From NCBI GenBank assembly GCA_016868035.1, contig VGID01000018.1, forward strand, positions 1 through 64,000: a DNA stretch of 64,000 nucleotides. The letters are read 5' to 3'. Below, one piece after another: positions 1 to 8,982 of the stretch. The stretch comes from Betaproteobacteria bacterium (GTDB lineage Bacteria > Pseudomonadota > Gammaproteobacteria > Burkholderiales > SG8-41). The notes under the pieces were generated by a model, which searched no databases, was not told the origin of the DNA, and was given only the letters and a program-made list of their open reading frames with translations. The position numbers and the translations under genes are program-made. Positions within the stretch are counted from its first letter, which is position 1. Every line of letters starts with the position of its first letter.

Positions 1-1
1 G

Positions 2-103
2 CTCAACGCGCCGCATCTGATGAGGGATGTCTACGACGGAAAACTGTTCAAGGACGGAATCGCCGTGCGCACGAGGATCGAGCCGACAAGGAAAGCCGCC
101 TGA
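2..103 (+). CDS. C-terminal end of an unidentified protein, possibly a transposase
   Basis: An open frame enters from the left edge and stops with TGA at 101-103, giving the last 33 residues of a protein (about LNAPHLMRDVYDG at its start). The short basic tail, and the following sequence TTTTTACACACCTATTGAC, which resembles the end of an insertion sequence, make a transposase tail possible. No catalytic residue is visible, so this is a guess. It ends just before the broken methyltransferase at 132-620, so insertion next to that gene would explain the break. Confidence 0.35.
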   Translation, partial: LNAPHLMRDVYDGKLFKDGIAVRTRIEPTRKAA

Positions 104-131
104 ATCTTTTTACACACCTATTGACAAGACC

Positions 132-620
132 TCATCTGCTTACCCGGGCCTCCATACCACTACGGGTATAAGACTGTGAATACGAGAACCCGCAAGAACT
201 CTTGCTTGCGGTCGTTGAGTTGACGGTCATCATCGTTGCCACTAGGAATCTGCGCGCCCGCTCCAAGGGGTTGGTGGCCGGAGCCCCGTATCGCGCGAGT
301 TCGAATTCCTCGCGAGCATAGGGAGTAAGAGCTACCGCCTTGCAGAGTGCTTCGGAATTGGTGCGAAGCTGCTCAAAAACGTTTGTTACCTCGCCATCCA
401 AATCGTTGATGACCTCGATTGGGGCAGCAGGCTTGGCAAGTGTTATGGCCGCAGACCCGCAAAAGGCCTCGACCCAGCAGTTGTGTGGAGGCAGCGATTC
501 GATGATTTGGGACGCAATGCGCTGCTTAGCCCCGTAATAGCCGAAAGGAGGCTTTGTTCGTCCGACGCTTGTCGGTACCGCTGCCTCTGCAACCGAATGA
601 GCAATTCCCCCTGATGTCAC
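132..620 (-). pseudogene. Truncated D12-class N6-adenine DNA methyltransferase (N-terminal part)
   Basis: The translation carries the start of a D12/Dam-type adenine methyltransferase. The motif PPFGYYGAKQRIA (about residues 24-36) and the SAM-binding FCGSAAI (about residues 53-59) fit motifs X and I of this class. At 162 residues it is much shorter than the usual 250-300, and the catalytic DPPY motif is absent. It stops at a TGA right after GMEARVSR, where relatives usually continue with Trp, next to the possible IS end at 104-131. I infer an inactive remnant of a phage or island methyltransferase. Confidence 0.75.
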
Positions 621-721
621 ATCGCCTCCTTACAGCTTCTTTGAAAGAGCATTTTACGCATGCCGCCGTTCAATGGGTCGTTACCGTAATTTCATTGTCT
701 ATTCAGAGGCCCACCAGCCGG

Positions 722-946
722 TTACCCTTCCACCGGTTTTTCGAAGAAAAAACACTCCGGCAGGAACGCCTGGGCCATGTATTCGACATCCCTCGCGGAC
801 ACGCCGCAGGCGCGGAAATGCTCCCGCCAAGTGCGGACGATCGCTACGATGTTCTCGATCTCCTTCCTCGCTGCTTCAGCAGTCAGCCCGAACCGCTCGC
901 ACTGGGAAAGCAGGTTGTAAATGCTCGCTGTACGGCCTAAGCCAAG
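722..946 (-). pseudogene. C-terminal remnant of a HipA-like toxin
   Basis: On the minus strand an open frame reads YNLLSQCERFGLTAEAAR, then an acidic helix, WREHFRACGVS, and a tail PECFFFEKPVEG before TAA at 722-724. This resembles the C-terminal helical end of HipA-family kinases of type II toxin-antitoxin systems. Only about 70 residues remain, with no kinase core or HipB partner nearby. Upstream it runs into the low-complexity tract at 983-1083, so the rest of the gene has been lost. The family assignment rests on recognition of the tail only. Confidence 0.5.
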
Positions 947-982
947 CCTTTAATGCCATGCCCTGCCCTTCCCCATCGCCAC

Positions 983-1083
983 CATGTTCGGCAGCATGAT
1001 CGGCATCATCATCGCCACCATGGTGGTGGTGATCGCCACCATGATCATGATCATCATGCCACCGACGTTCATGATGATGACGC
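983..1083. repeat. Low-complexity GATCATG / GGTGGCGAT tract
   Basis: About 100 bases are built from imperfect copies of ATCATC, GATCATGATC and GCCACCATG-type units. On the plus strand they encode a 37-residue Met/Ile/Val-rich peptide (984-1097, ATG to TGA). On the minus strand one frame is rich in His, Asp and Gly (HDDHDHGGDHHHHGG). Neither has a clear ribosome binding site. It is most likely the decayed repeat end of a lost gene. Confidence 0.5.
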
Positions 1084-2103
1084 TACAGGCCGGTTGAACC
1101 GCTGCTCGAACTCGCCGACGACCCTCAGAATTTCATCGAATTCGGGCGGTTCGCCGATAAACATGGTCTCGCGCATGGCGTCGTAATCGCGCCGCCAATC
1201 GGCGAGTCGTTCAGTCGACGGCAGCAGACACAGCGAGCCGGGACGCAGCGCGTCCTGCGCTTCCCTGCTGCGACGGAAAAATACCGAGCGATGCGCCACA
1301 ACTCGACTGAACAGTTCCAGATCGGCGAGGGCGGCATCGCCCACACCGGCGCGGATCAGACACCACAAATCGTAATAATGTCGGGCAAGCCGAGCTGCTA
1401 TCGGTCTGGCGTCTGCACGGTAGGTTTCTTCGTGCAGCAAACTCGATTTTTCCCAGAAAGTGCGCTTGGGATCCAGCGTCTGCACGGTAAAGGCACTGAC
1501 GCCGAGCGCATCGGGCAGCACCTCCGCGATATAGGGTTGAACGCTGGGTGTTGCCGAGGGCTCGATGTCGGACCGCGCACCCATTTCGATCTTGACCGCC
1601 GGCCGTAGATAGTCGGACGCGGGAAAAACAGACGGGTAGGCAAATATCAGTGTCTGCCCATCCGGGTCATCAGAATCATTTGTCACTGTCCACGAGCTTT
1701 CGTCCGGCAGGCTTGCACGCAGCCGGCGTTCGAGTGCCGGCGCCAGCGATTCGTGTATATGTTTTTGTGCTGCCACTTTCAGCGCTTCAAGTCGCCGCTG
1801 GCGTTCTTTGCTGCCGGTGGTTGCTTCGGGCGAACGTTCACTCCCGAACCCGAGAAACCCGCGATCGATGACGACGTCGATGTCCTCGGAGAAGCGCTCG
1901 ATCAGCTTCCAGCATTTTGAAAGCGAGGTGCCGCCCTTGAACGTCAGGTGCGGCCCGGTCTCGGGCAATGCGAACAGTTCGCGCAACGTCCAGCACACCC
2001 AGAAATCCTTTTCGATGCTGACGGCCCGAACTCCCAAAGCCGTGCCGGCGACCTCGCACAGTTGGCGGCGCTCGTCGGGCGACATGGTCAGGTAGGCGTC
2101 CAT
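1069..2103 (-). CDS. abiEii: AbiEii-type nucleotidyltransferase toxin
   Basis: The 344-residue protein fits the AbiEii/DUF1814 family, the toxin half of type IV AbiE systems, which act as NTP-transferases that stop growth during phage infection. Visible family features are KDFWVCWTLRELF near residue 32, the nucleotidyltransferase signature FKGGTSLSKCW (about 55-65), and SEDIDVVID (about 72-80), whose acidic pair would bind metal. The conserved RHYYDL is near residue 265. The length is normal. It lies 9 bases after the antitoxin gene (2113-2736), so the two are almost surely cotranscribed. It looks intact amid broken neighbours. Confidence 0.88.
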   Translation of the reverse strand: MDAYLTMSPDERRQLCEVAGTALGVRAVSIEKDFWVCWTLRELFALPETGPHLTFKGGTSLSKCWKLIERFSEDIDVVIDRGFLGFGSERSPEATTGSKERQRRLEALKVAAQKHIHESLAPALERRLRASLPDESSWTVTNDSDDPDGQTLIFAYPSVFPASDYLRPAVKIEMGARSDIEPSATPSVQPYIAEVLPDALGVSAFTVQTLDPKRTFWEKSSLLHEETYRADARPIAARLARHYYDLWCLIRAGVGDAALADLELFSRVVAHRSVFFRRSREAQDALRPGSLCLLPSTERLADWRRDYDAMRETMFIGEPPEFDEILRVVGEFEQRFNRPVASSS

Positions 2104-2112
2104 GTCCCCTGT

Positions 2113-2736
2113 CTATGCCGGTTTTTCCGGTTGCGCGACTTTGCGCATGACCTCGGCTATCCATGCCGGCGCATAGCGCAGGTCTTTGAGCAGTTGCTGC
2201 TTGTCGCTGTCGGCGAGCTTGCGCCGCAGGCTTGCAACCGTGCGGTCGTCAATGTGACGCTGCCCTATCCAGCGCAGGGCCTGGATAACCGTGCCGCTGA
2301 TTCGGCCGGCGGTGGCCATCTGACGCAACGAGGTGTTTTTGAGAACGATCGCGCGCTTGCCGAGCTTGATCCTGCGCGTGCGGCCATCGGTCAGGAATAC
2401 GCTGCGCACAGGCACCTGCGTGGACAACCCCAGCACGTTGGCCGCGTATGCGCCGGATGCCTGAATGCGTGCATCGTCGCGCCCCTTCAGCGCGTTGGCG
2501 ATGGCTTCGTCTGACGGCGGGACCGCTCCAAATCGGGGGCTTTGGATCGGATAGTCGTAGAGCCCGCGCGCGAGCTGGCGGATAGTGCCTGCGCGGGCAT
2601 GGCGCATGAGCGCCAGGCCAATGGCAACGCGGCTGCCGAGGTCCAGAAAGTCGGCCGGGGTGAACACCCAGCCCGGCCCGTTGGCAGTTATCCTGCCAAT
2701 TACCTGACTATCAACCGATTTAGCGTGTTTCCCCAT
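2113..2736 (-). CDS. abiEi: AbiEi-like (DUF6088) antitoxin
   Basis: A 207-residue protein directly upstream of the AbiEii toxin. It matches the DUF6088/AbiEi type: an N-terminal winged-helix-like part (GWVFTPADFLDLGSRVAIGLAL) that would bind DNA, then the conserved centre ARGLYDYP, the TDGRTRRIKLG strand, and a C-terminal helical part. AbiEi proteins neutralise the toxin and repress their own promoter; the perfect inverted repeat at 2743-2776 fits that role. The ATG at 2736 follows the promoter closely, supporting this start. Confidence 0.85.
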   Translation of the reverse strand: MGKHAKSVDSQVIGRITANGPGWVFTPADFLDLGSRVAIGLALMRHARAGTIRQLARGLYDYPIQSPRFGAVPPSDEAIANALKGRDDARIQASGAYAANVLGLSTQVPVRSVFLTDGRTRRIKLGKRAIVLKNTSLRQMATAGRISGTVIQALRWIGQRHIDDRTVASLRRKLADSDKQQLLKDLRYAPAWIAEVMRKVAQPEKPA

Positions 2737-2742
2737 GGCAGA

Positions 2743-2776
2743 TTTGAAACAAAAAATACCCTATATTTGTTTCAAA
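2743..2776 (-). promoter_or_regulatory. abiE promoter with a perfect 11-bp inverted-repeat operator
   Basis: TTTGAAACAAA (2743-2753) and TTTGTTTCAAA (2766-2776) are perfect inverted copies separated by 12 bases. On the minus strand a promoter can be read with -35 TTGTTT (2776-2781), a 17-base spacer and -10 TATTTT (2753-2758), about 17 bases before the abiEi ATG. The repeat overlaps both boxes, so a bound dimer would block transcription. Autorepression by AbiEi is known for related systems; here it is inferred. Confidence 0.7.
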
Positions 2777-2781
2777 AACAA

Positions 2782-3039
2782 GCCATATTTTTCACGCCTT
2801 ACGACGGCCCTCCGCTAGTTACGCGCCTGGTTCTCGGGCGGCTTTTCGAAGAAAAAAATCACTCCGGAGGCTCCGCGCGCGTCTCCGTCCGTGCTTCTCC
2901 GACCAGTGCGGGAATCTCAGGTTCTTTCTGTGGGCACCGCCCGGGACGGGCGCGAGCCCTCCGGTCGAGATCGAGTTGCAGTCGGATGGACTGCACATGA
3001 TAGGCTTGCGCCGTAATCAGCGACGCTCGTCATTCACCG
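2782..3039. other. Gene gap with a second HipA-like tail remnant
   Basis: No intact gene is seen. At 2840-2867 the sequence nearly repeats 733-760, which encodes the FFFEKP tail of the HipA-like remnant. Here the minus-strand reading is disrupted by TGA and an extra T but ends FFFEKPPENQARN. The rest shows nothing recognisable. The start of the next gene is at 3040. Confidence 0.45.
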
Positions 3040-3354
3040 ATGAAGATCTCCAATGCCAAAATCAAGAGGTTAATTGAAGAGGCGACCGTAGACGCCTACA
3101 ACGAATCCGAGCAGCTCGTTGGGTTCCTGACCATGATCGAGGACAGCCTTGCGCTTCCTTTCACTACGCGCGTCCTGGACGTAGAGGTCTTGGTTGAGCG
3201 CATCGACATGACTGCTGCGAACGAGCTCGTCGCCGTTTGCCGGCGAGGCCGAACGCGCCAGGCAATCCCGATACTGGAACTGCCGCTGCCAAGGCCCGCC
3301 CCAAAGGGAGCGGAGTGGATCGAGGCGTACCGTCGCTGGGCAAAAGGCGGGTGA
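3040..3354 (+). CDS. Hypothetical protein, calcium-binding-protein-like annotation family
   Basis: A 104-residue soluble, acidic protein (MKISNAKIKRLIEEATVD at the start) with helical character. It lies 9 bases before the 381-residue gene at 3364 and probably forms an operon with it. Similar short proteins found on genomic islands are sometimes named calcium-binding proteins, but I see no EF-hand and assign no function. The ATG is the first in frame. Confidence 0.65.
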   Translation: MKISNAKIKRLIEEATVDAYNESEQLVGFLTMIEDSLALPFTTRVLDVEVLVERIDMTAANELVAVCRRGRTRQAIPILELPLPRPAPKGAEWIEAYRRWAKGG

Positions 3355-3363
3355 ACGCAAGCC

Positions 3364-4509
3364 ATGAGCGAGTACCAGTACTACGAATTTCAGGCGATCG
3401 ATCATCCGCTCACGCAATCCCAGATGCGGGAGCTTCGGGGTTTCTCCACCCGCGCAAAAATCACCCCGACGCGCTTCGTCAATGAATACCACTGGGGCGA
3501 CTTCAAGGGCGATCCGGCGCTCTGGATCGAGAAATACTTCGACGCGTTTTTCTACTACGCCAACTGGGGTTCGCGGGACTTCATGCTGCGCCTGCCCGGT
3601 CGTCTCTTCGACTACGAGATTGCCCGGCGCTACTGCTGCGGAGACTCGGCGCTGGCCCGGCGCAAGGCGCAGCACGTCATACTCGAATTTCACTCGGAAG
3701 ATGACGAGGCCGAGGACTGGGTCGAGGACGACGCCGAGCTTTCGGCCCTGGTCCCCCTCCGTGCAGACCTTACCCAGGGTGACCATCGGTGTCTCTACCT
3801 TGCCTGGTTGCTATGCGTTCAGGCGGGCGAGGTCAACGATGACGCGGAAGAGCCACCCGTTCCGGCCGGGCTTCGCGCACTCACCGGTTCCCTTCGCGCA
3901 TTTGCCGAATTCCTGCGAATTGACGGTGATCTGATCGAGGTGGCGGTCGAGGGCAGTCCGGACCACGAGGGTCCGATCTCGAAGGAGGACATGAAGCGAT
4001 GCATCGAGTCCCTTCCGGACGCAGAGAAGACCAGGATGCTGCTCGAGTCGGCGCTGGACGGAACGAATCCGCAGTCAGAATTGCTGAAAAAATTCCGGGG
4101 CACCCGGACCCTTGGAATGCCGCGCCCGGAACAGGCGCGCACCGTCGCTCAACTTCGGAAGGGCGCCTTGGAACGTGCCGAAGCGCGAAGGCGCCAGGCA
4201 AGGGAACGAGCCGAGCGCGAACGCGTCCGCCGCGAGCAGGAGGCTCGGGCAGCGCGCGTGCGCTATCTCGACGATCTGGCGAAGCGAGGAGAGGGAGCCT
4301 GGGCCAGGGTTGATCAGCTGATTGCGACCAAGCAACCGAAGAAATACGACGAGGCGGTGGCGCTGCTCGGCGACCTCCGAGAGCTTGCGGCGCGCGACGG
4401 GAGAGTCCAGGAGCATTCGGCCCGCCTGCGGCGGATCCAGGAGCAGCACGAGGGAAAACCGACCTTCATCAGCCGGCTCCGCAAGGCGGGTCTCCTCGAT
4501 TCCGTCTGA
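3364..4509 (+). CDS. Conserved hypothetical protein with coiled-coil C-terminus
   Basis: A 381-residue soluble protein. The N-terminal 90 residues (YQYYEFQAIDHPLT, then FVNEYHWGDFKGDP) are a pattern seen in a widespread unnamed bacterial family. The middle is acidic. Residues about 260-315 are a long Arg/Glu/Ala-rich helix, likely coiled coil, followed by a short helical end. Neither catalytic residues nor membrane segments are visible. It follows the small gene at 3040 and seems intact, unlike most of this island. Confidence 0.75.
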   Translation: MSEYQYYEFQAIDHPLTQSQMRELRGFSTRAKITPTRFVNEYHWGDFKGDPALWIEKYFDAFFYYANWGSRDFMLRLPGRLFDYEIARRYCCGDSALARRKAQHVILEFHSEDDEAEDWVEDDAELSALVPLRADLTQGDHRCLYLAWLLCVQAGEVNDDAEEPPVPAGLRALTGSLRAFAEFLRIDGDLIEVAVEGSPDHEGPISKEDMKRCIESLPDAEKTRMLLESALDGTNPQSELLKKFRGTRTLGMPRPEQARTVAQLRKGALERAEARRRQARERAERERVRREQEARAARVRYLDDLAKRGEGAWARVDQLIATKQPKKYDEAVALLGDLRELAARDGRVQEHSARLRRIQEQHEGKPTFISRLRKAGLLDSV

Positions 4510-4527
4510 TGACAGCGCAGAACCGCG

Positions 4528-4815
4528 CTACAGCTGCTGTAAGGGCAGATTCGAGCTTGCGTCTCCAGTACCTTCGGCAACCAGATAGCCCATCGCTCGA
4601 TAGCCGCGCAGCCGTTTGCTGAACATGCGCGTAAGCGTCGGCACGCCGGCATCGACGTAGTCATAAATCCGGATCTCCCGCTTGTCGGCGTGGTCCCGGT
4701 GCAATCGGCCCGCGTATTGCTGGAGCGTGCCGCGCCACGAGATCGGGTTCGCGAGAAAGAGGGTGTCGAGCCGCGGATCGTCAAAGCCTTCTCCGGGTAA
4801 GGCTAAATGGGTGAC
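4528..4815 (-). pseudogene. C-terminal fragment of a DEAD/DEAH-type helicase
   Basis: Reading the minus strand from about 4815 gives GEGFDDPRLDTLFLANPISW, then GTLQQYAGRLHR, IYDYVD and a helical end, stopping with TAG at 4528-4530. The GEGFDD...QYAGRLHR block is the helicase motif V-VI region (Q..GR..R) of superfamily 2 enzymes found in restriction-like and conflict systems. The Walker A and B parts are missing and no start codon fits, so this is a decayed remnant. It faces the gene ending at 4509. Confidence 0.65.
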
Positions 4816-4863
4816 GATTCTTTGCCAACGCCGCTTTGGCGCCAGACGATGGACGGAACGGGC

Positions 4864-5064
4864 CTAAAGCGCCACTTCAAGCGGTTGATCGCGGAGCGCG
4901 CTGACCTTCATGACCGAGAAGCCGAGCACGTTGCCCTTCTCGTCCACTTTCTCCATGACGTGGGGGTTGGCGGTCTCGCGAAAGAAACCGGCGCGTCGCT
5001 CAAACATGACTTCGAGGTAGTCGCCCTCCTTGTCGTACCAGATCTTTACGTGCTTTTCGGCCAT
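4864..5064 (-). CDS. DUF2283 family protein
   Basis: A 66-residue protein with the DUF2283 pattern: KIWYDKEGDYLEVMF near the N-terminus, then a beta-rich core and LGFSVMKVSAL. DUF2283 proteins are small, often found beside toxin-like or mobile genes, and lack an assigned activity. Its start overlaps the end of the gene at 5046-5247, so the two are translationally coupled, as expected for a toxin-antitoxin-like pair. The partner is truncated, so the pair may no longer work. Confidence 0.8.
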   Translation of the reverse strand: MAEKHVKIWYDKEGDYLEVMFERRAGFFRETANPHVMEKVDEKGNVLGFSVMKVSALRDQPLEVAL

Positions 5065-5247
5065 ATTTGCGTTCCTCCCGTCGGTTTGCTAACGAGGTAA
5101 GCAGTCAGAATGAATGCATCATTCTGCGCCAACTTGACGACGACGCAAAGGTGCTTGTCGCCCACCCGGGTTCCAACGTAGAAACGGTAGTGCAAGCGCG
5201 CCTCGGGATCGCTCAGCGACTGGATCACCCGCTCCGGGTTGGCGATG
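5046..5247 (-). pseudogene. Truncated small nuclease-like protein paired with DUF2283
   Basis: The frame reads ANPERVIQSLSDPEARLHYR, then FYVGTRVGDKHLCVVVK and AFILTAYLV. This resembles small RelE/EndoU-like (PBECR-type) proteins that usually sit upstream of DUF2283 genes. The usual N-terminal half is missing: upstream the sequence becomes the truncated integrase at 5225. An internal GTG at 5228 could start a 60-residue product. I infer a deletion joining this gene to the integrase; the family assignment is tentative. Confidence 0.5.
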
Positions 5248-6322
5248 GGAACACATGCACCTCGCCCATTCCCTGCCGGGAAGTCAGTAGCGCGACGGCC
5301 TGCCGTGGAAGCATCACGTCATGGGGCTCGCTGTTCTTCGTCTCGCGAATTGTCCAAACGCCGCGGTCGAGGTCTATGTCGCGCCAGAGCGCGGCAACGA
5401 CTTCTCCCGAACGGCAACCGGTTAGGAGCACAAGCGACAGCGCCTCGCGCACGGTGCGGCTGTACGGGCTGTGGGGCAGCCACTTCAGAAAGGTCGCGAG
5501 CTCGGCGTCCGTCAGAACGCGCTTTCTGCGGACCTGCGGCGCACCCTTGATGCCGAGCGTCGACGGCATGAAGTCGTCGGGCAGCCGCCCCTGCTCGATC
5601 GCATGGGCGTAGGCGCACCTGACCCGTGAGAGCAGTTGCGTCGCCACCCGCGGCGCCTTCGCCATCTTCGGTCGGAGCACTTCGTCCCGCAGTTCGCGCC
5701 GCGTAATCTGGATTGCCGGCCGATGGCCAAGCACCGGCAGGAGGTCCTGGCGCAGTATCCGGGCGCTCTCGGCGCCGCGCTTCTGGCTGTCCAGCACCTC
5801 CTCGATGTACTCGTTCACCATGTCCTCAAGCGTATACGCTGTCTGTCGCTGGGCGGCGCGCGCGCGCGCCGCCTCTTCCTTCTGCTTGCGCTTTTCGAGC
5901 TGGGGGGCCTTCCCCTCCTCCCGTTCCAGCCGCTTTCTTTCCACGGCTTTACGGGCCTTGGCGAGCGTCAGGGCGTGGAATTCACCCAGCTTGATCTGCC
6001 GCAACGCCCCGTCCCGGCTACGATACCGATAGAAGAAGATCTTCCGGCCAGAGGCCGAACAACGCACGCGCAAACCCGCGCACTGCGCGTCCGCGCGCTC
6101 CTCGTCCGGTTTCATGTACGCGATAATCGCCGCAGTGAGGGGCTGTGGTTTCTTGGATCGAGTTTTTTGCGGCGTCGAGCCTCCCAAAGGACCATCAACA
6201 CGACGACCTATACTAAAACCTATACTGAATTTCCGGACAAGAACTTGCAAAGACTTGCCCGGACTTGACCAGAAAAGCAGCGGCCCGAGGCCTATTTCCC
6301 TTGGAACGACAAAGAGTTGCAC
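5225..6322 (-). pseudogene. C-terminally truncated tyrosine integrase (P4-type)
   Basis: An N-terminal arm domain (RSRDGALRQIKLGEFHALTL), a core-binding domain and the first part of the catalytic domain of a prophage/island integrase are present. The first catalytic Arg is in LLTGCRSGEVVAALW and a catalytic Lys is likely in ETKNSEPHDVML. The sequence ends at VFPSPTRSG, so the His-x-x-Arg box and the nucleophilic Tyr are gone. It cannot be active. The open frame reaches 6322, but a TTG at 6187 is a more natural start because the first 45 residues look noncoding. It marks one end of the degraded island; no tRNA att site was found. Confidence 0.8.
6203..6232. repeat. ACCTATACT direct repeat before mutS
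   Basis: ACCTATACTaaaACCTATACTg appears as two 9-base copies 3 bases apart, between the integrase start and mutS. It may be part of an attachment site or a regulatory site for either gene; nothing in the sequence decides this. Confidence 0.3.
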
Positions 6323-8934
6323 CGAAAAACGAGAAGCCGGACAAGGGGTCGGGTTCGTCGGAAATTTCTCGACACACCCCGATGATGCAGCAGTACCTGC
6401 GCATCAAGGCGCAGCATCCCGGGATGCTCGTGTTCTACCGCATGGGGGATTTCTACGAGCTGTTCTTCGAGGATGCGGAGCGCGCGGCGCGGCTGCTCGA
6501 CATCACGCTCACGCGGCGCGGGGAATCCGCCGGAGAGCCGATCAAGATGGCGGGGGTGCCGCATCACGCGGTGGAACAGTACCTGGCGAAGCTCGTGAAG
6601 CTCGGGGAATCGGTCGCGATCTGCGAGCAGATCGGCGATCCGGGCGCCTCGCGCGGGCCGGTCGAGCGCAAGGTCACGCGCATCGTCACCCCGGGAACGC
6701 TGACGGATGCCGCACTGCTCGATTCAAAGCGCGACAATCTGCTGCTCGCGCTTTTTCCCCAGCGCTCGACGCTCGGGCTCGCCTGGCTGTCGCTCTCTTC
6801 GGGCCGTTTCACGGTGATGGAGACCGCAGCCGGCAACCTCTCTCTGGAGCTGGAGCGGCTCGCGCCCGCCGAGATTCTGGTTCCCGAGGACGCGCCGGCC
6901 GGCGAGCTGAACGGCCGCGCCGCCGCGCTCAGGCGGCTGCCGCCGTGGCAGTTCGACCGCGAGGCTGCCGTGCGCACGCTCACGCGCCAGTTCGAGACGC
7001 TCGATCTCGCGGGTTTCGGCGCCGGAGGCCTGACCGCGGCGGTTTCGGCGGCCGGCGCGCTGCTCGAATACGCGCGCGCGACGCAGGGCACGGCGATCGC
7101 GCACGTGAAGTCGCTCGTCGTGGAGCAGGAGCGCGGCTATGTGCGCATGGATCCCGCGACGCGCCGCAACCTCGAGATCACCGAGACCATCCGCGGCGAC
7201 CCCGCGCCCACCCTCTACTCCGTGCTCGACACCTGCGCAACGGGCATGGGTAGCCGCTTTTTGCGCCACAGCCTGCATCATCCGCTGACCGACCGCGCCG
7301 CGATCGCGGCGAGGCTCGAAGCCGTCGGAGCATTGATCCGCGGGAGCGGCGCCGGAGCGGCGAGCCCGCTGCACGCCATGCTCGGCCCATGCGTGGACGT
7401 CGAGCGCATCACGGCACGCATCGCATTGAAGTCGGCCCGCCCGCGCGATCTCTCCGGGTTGCGTGACACGCTCAAGCGCCTGCCCGAGATCGGCGCAGTG
7501 CTCGCCGCCTTTGCCGAGCGCGCGGCCGGGCGCATCGCCGAACTCGCCCGTGCGCTCGCTCCGCAGGACGATCTTCTCGCCATGCTCGATACGGCGATCA
7601 AGCCCGAACCGGGCGCGCTGGTGCGCGAAGGCGGGGTGATCGCGGACGGCTATGACGCCGAGCTCGACGAGCTGCGCGCGATCCAGGAGAACTGCGGAGA
7701 GTTCCTGACGCAGCTCGAGGCGCGCGAGCGCGCCCGCACCGGCATCGCGAACCTCCGGGTCGAATACAACCGGGTGCACGGCTTCTATATCGAGGTCACG
7801 CGCGCGCAGTCCGAAAATGTTCCCGACGACTATCGCCGGCGCCAGACGCTGAAGAACGCCGAGCGCTACATCACGCCGGAATTGAAGGCCTTCGAGGACA
7901 AGGCGCTCTCCGCGCAGGAACGCGCGCTCGCCCGGGAGAAATTCCTCTACGACAGGCTGCTCGATGCGCTCGCGGCTCACATCGCACCGCTGCAGGCAGC
8001 GGCCGTCGCACTCGCCGAGCTGGACATGCTCGCCACCTTTGCCGAGCGCGCGGCCGCGCTCGACTACTGCGCGCCCGAGTTCACGGGCGAGCCGGTGATC
8101 GAGATCGAGGCCGGCCGGCACCCCGTCGTCGAACGCGAAGTCGAGAACTTCATCGCCAATGACACGCGCATGTCGGGCTCGCGCCAGATGCTGATCGTCA
8201 CCGGCCCCAACATGGGCGGCAAGTCCACCTACATGCGCCAGGCGGCGCTGATCGCATTGCTCGCACACTGCGGGTCGTTCGTGCCGGCGAAGCGAGCCCG
8301 CCTCGCGCTACTCGACCAGATCTACACCCGCATCGGCGCGGCCGACGATCTGGCGGGCGGACGCTCCACCTTCATGGTGGAGATGACCGAGGCGGCCTAC
8401 ATCCTGCATCACGCCTCGCCGGCGAGCCTCGTGCTGATGGACGAGATCGGGCGCGGCACGTCCACTTTGGACGGGCTCGCTCTGGCATGGGCCATCGCGC
8501 GCCACCTCGCGGAGAAGAACCGCTCCTTCACGCTGTTCGCGACGCACTATTTCGAGCTCACGCGGCTCGCCGAGGACTTCCCGCAGATCGTGAACGTGCA
8601 CCTCGATGCGGTGGAGCACAAGGACAAGATCGTGTTCCTGCACAGCGTCGAGGACGGACCGGCGAGCCGGAGCTACGGCCTGCAGGTGGCCGCCCTTGCC
8701 GGCGTTCCGGGCGGCGTGATCCGCGCGGCGCGCCGCCGGCTCGGAGAGCTCGAGGAGCATGGCCTCGCCGCGGGTCCGCAGCGCGACCTGTTCGGGGAAA
8801 CAGCGGGCGCGCCCGGCGCACCTCAGGAGGAGCATCCGCTGCTGCAGCTCGTGCGCGAGCTCGATCCCGATGCGCTCACGCCGAAGGAAGCTCTGGAATT
8901 CCTCTACCGCCTGAAGAATTGGTGCGAGAAGTGA
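6265..8934 (+). CDS. mutS: DNA mismatch repair protein MutS
   Basis: MutS recognises mispaired bases and, with ATP, recruits MutL. The N-terminal mismatch-binding domain is clear, with the conserved F-Y-E ([12 protein letters not shown]) that contacts the mismatch. The C-terminal ATPase has Walker [14 protein letters not shown], Walker [17 protein letters not shown] and the following FATHYFEL. The length of about 850-890 residues is normal. The frame opens at a TTG (6265); homologues begin close to [14 protein letters not shown], so an internal start between 6316 and 6382 is possible. It is the first intact housekeeping gene after the island. Confidence 0.97.
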   Translation: MTRKAAARGLFPLERQRVAPKNEKPDKGSGSSEISRHTPMMQQYLRIKAQHPGMLVFYRMGDFYELFFEDAERAARLLDITLTRRGESAGEPIKMAGVPHHAVEQYLAKLVKLGESVAICEQIGDPGASRGPVERKVTRIVTPGTLTDAALLDSKRDNLLLALFPQRSTLGLAWLSLSSGRFTVMETAAGNLSLELERLAPAEILVPEDAPAGELNGRAAALRRLPPWQFDREAAVRTLTRQFETLDLAGFGAGGLTAAVSAAGALLEYARATQGTAIAHVKSLVVEQERGYVRMDPATRRNLEITETIRGDPAPTLYSVLDTCATGMGSRFLRHSLHHPLTDRAAIAARLEAVGALIRGSGAGAASPLHAMLGPCVDVERITARIALKSARPRDLSGLRDTLKRLPEIGAVLAAFAERAAGRIAELARALAPQDDLLAMLDTAIKPEPGALVREGGVIADGYDAELDELRAIQENCGEFLTQLEARERARTGIANLRVEYNRVHGFYIEVTRAQSENVPDDYRRRQTLKNAERYITPELKAFEDKALSAQERALAREKFLYDRLLDALAAHIAPLQAAAVALAELDMLATFAERAAALDYCAPEFTGEPVIEIEAGRHPVVEREVENFIANDTRMSGSRQMLIVTGPNMGGKSTYMRQAALIALLAHCGSFVPAKRARLALLDQIYTRIGAADDLAGGRSTFMVEMTEAAYILHHASPASLVLMDEIGRGTSTLDGLALAWAIARHLAEKNRSFTLFATHYFELTRLAEDFPQIVNVHLDAVEHKDKIVFLHSVEDGPASRSYGLQVAALAGVPGGVIRAARRRLGELEEHGLAAGPQRDLFGETAGAPGAPQEEHPLLQLVRELDPDALTPKEALEFLYRLKNWCEK

Positions 8935-8982
8935 CCGTGCGCGCGAACTGATCGCTGCGCGCGGAACCCCAGGGAGAATTGC

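Noticed and set aside
673-999. Plus-strand open frames over the HipA-like remnant
   Set aside because: Composition is unlike coding sequence here and the minus strand gives a recognisable protein tail.
6187-6322. tRNA gene as attachment site for the integrase
   Set aside because: No cloverleaf or conserved tRNA sequence could be found near either end of the island.
6724-8268. Long minus-strand open frame inside mutS
   Set aside because: It is opposite a clearly conserved mutS; such frames arise from high GC and codon bias.
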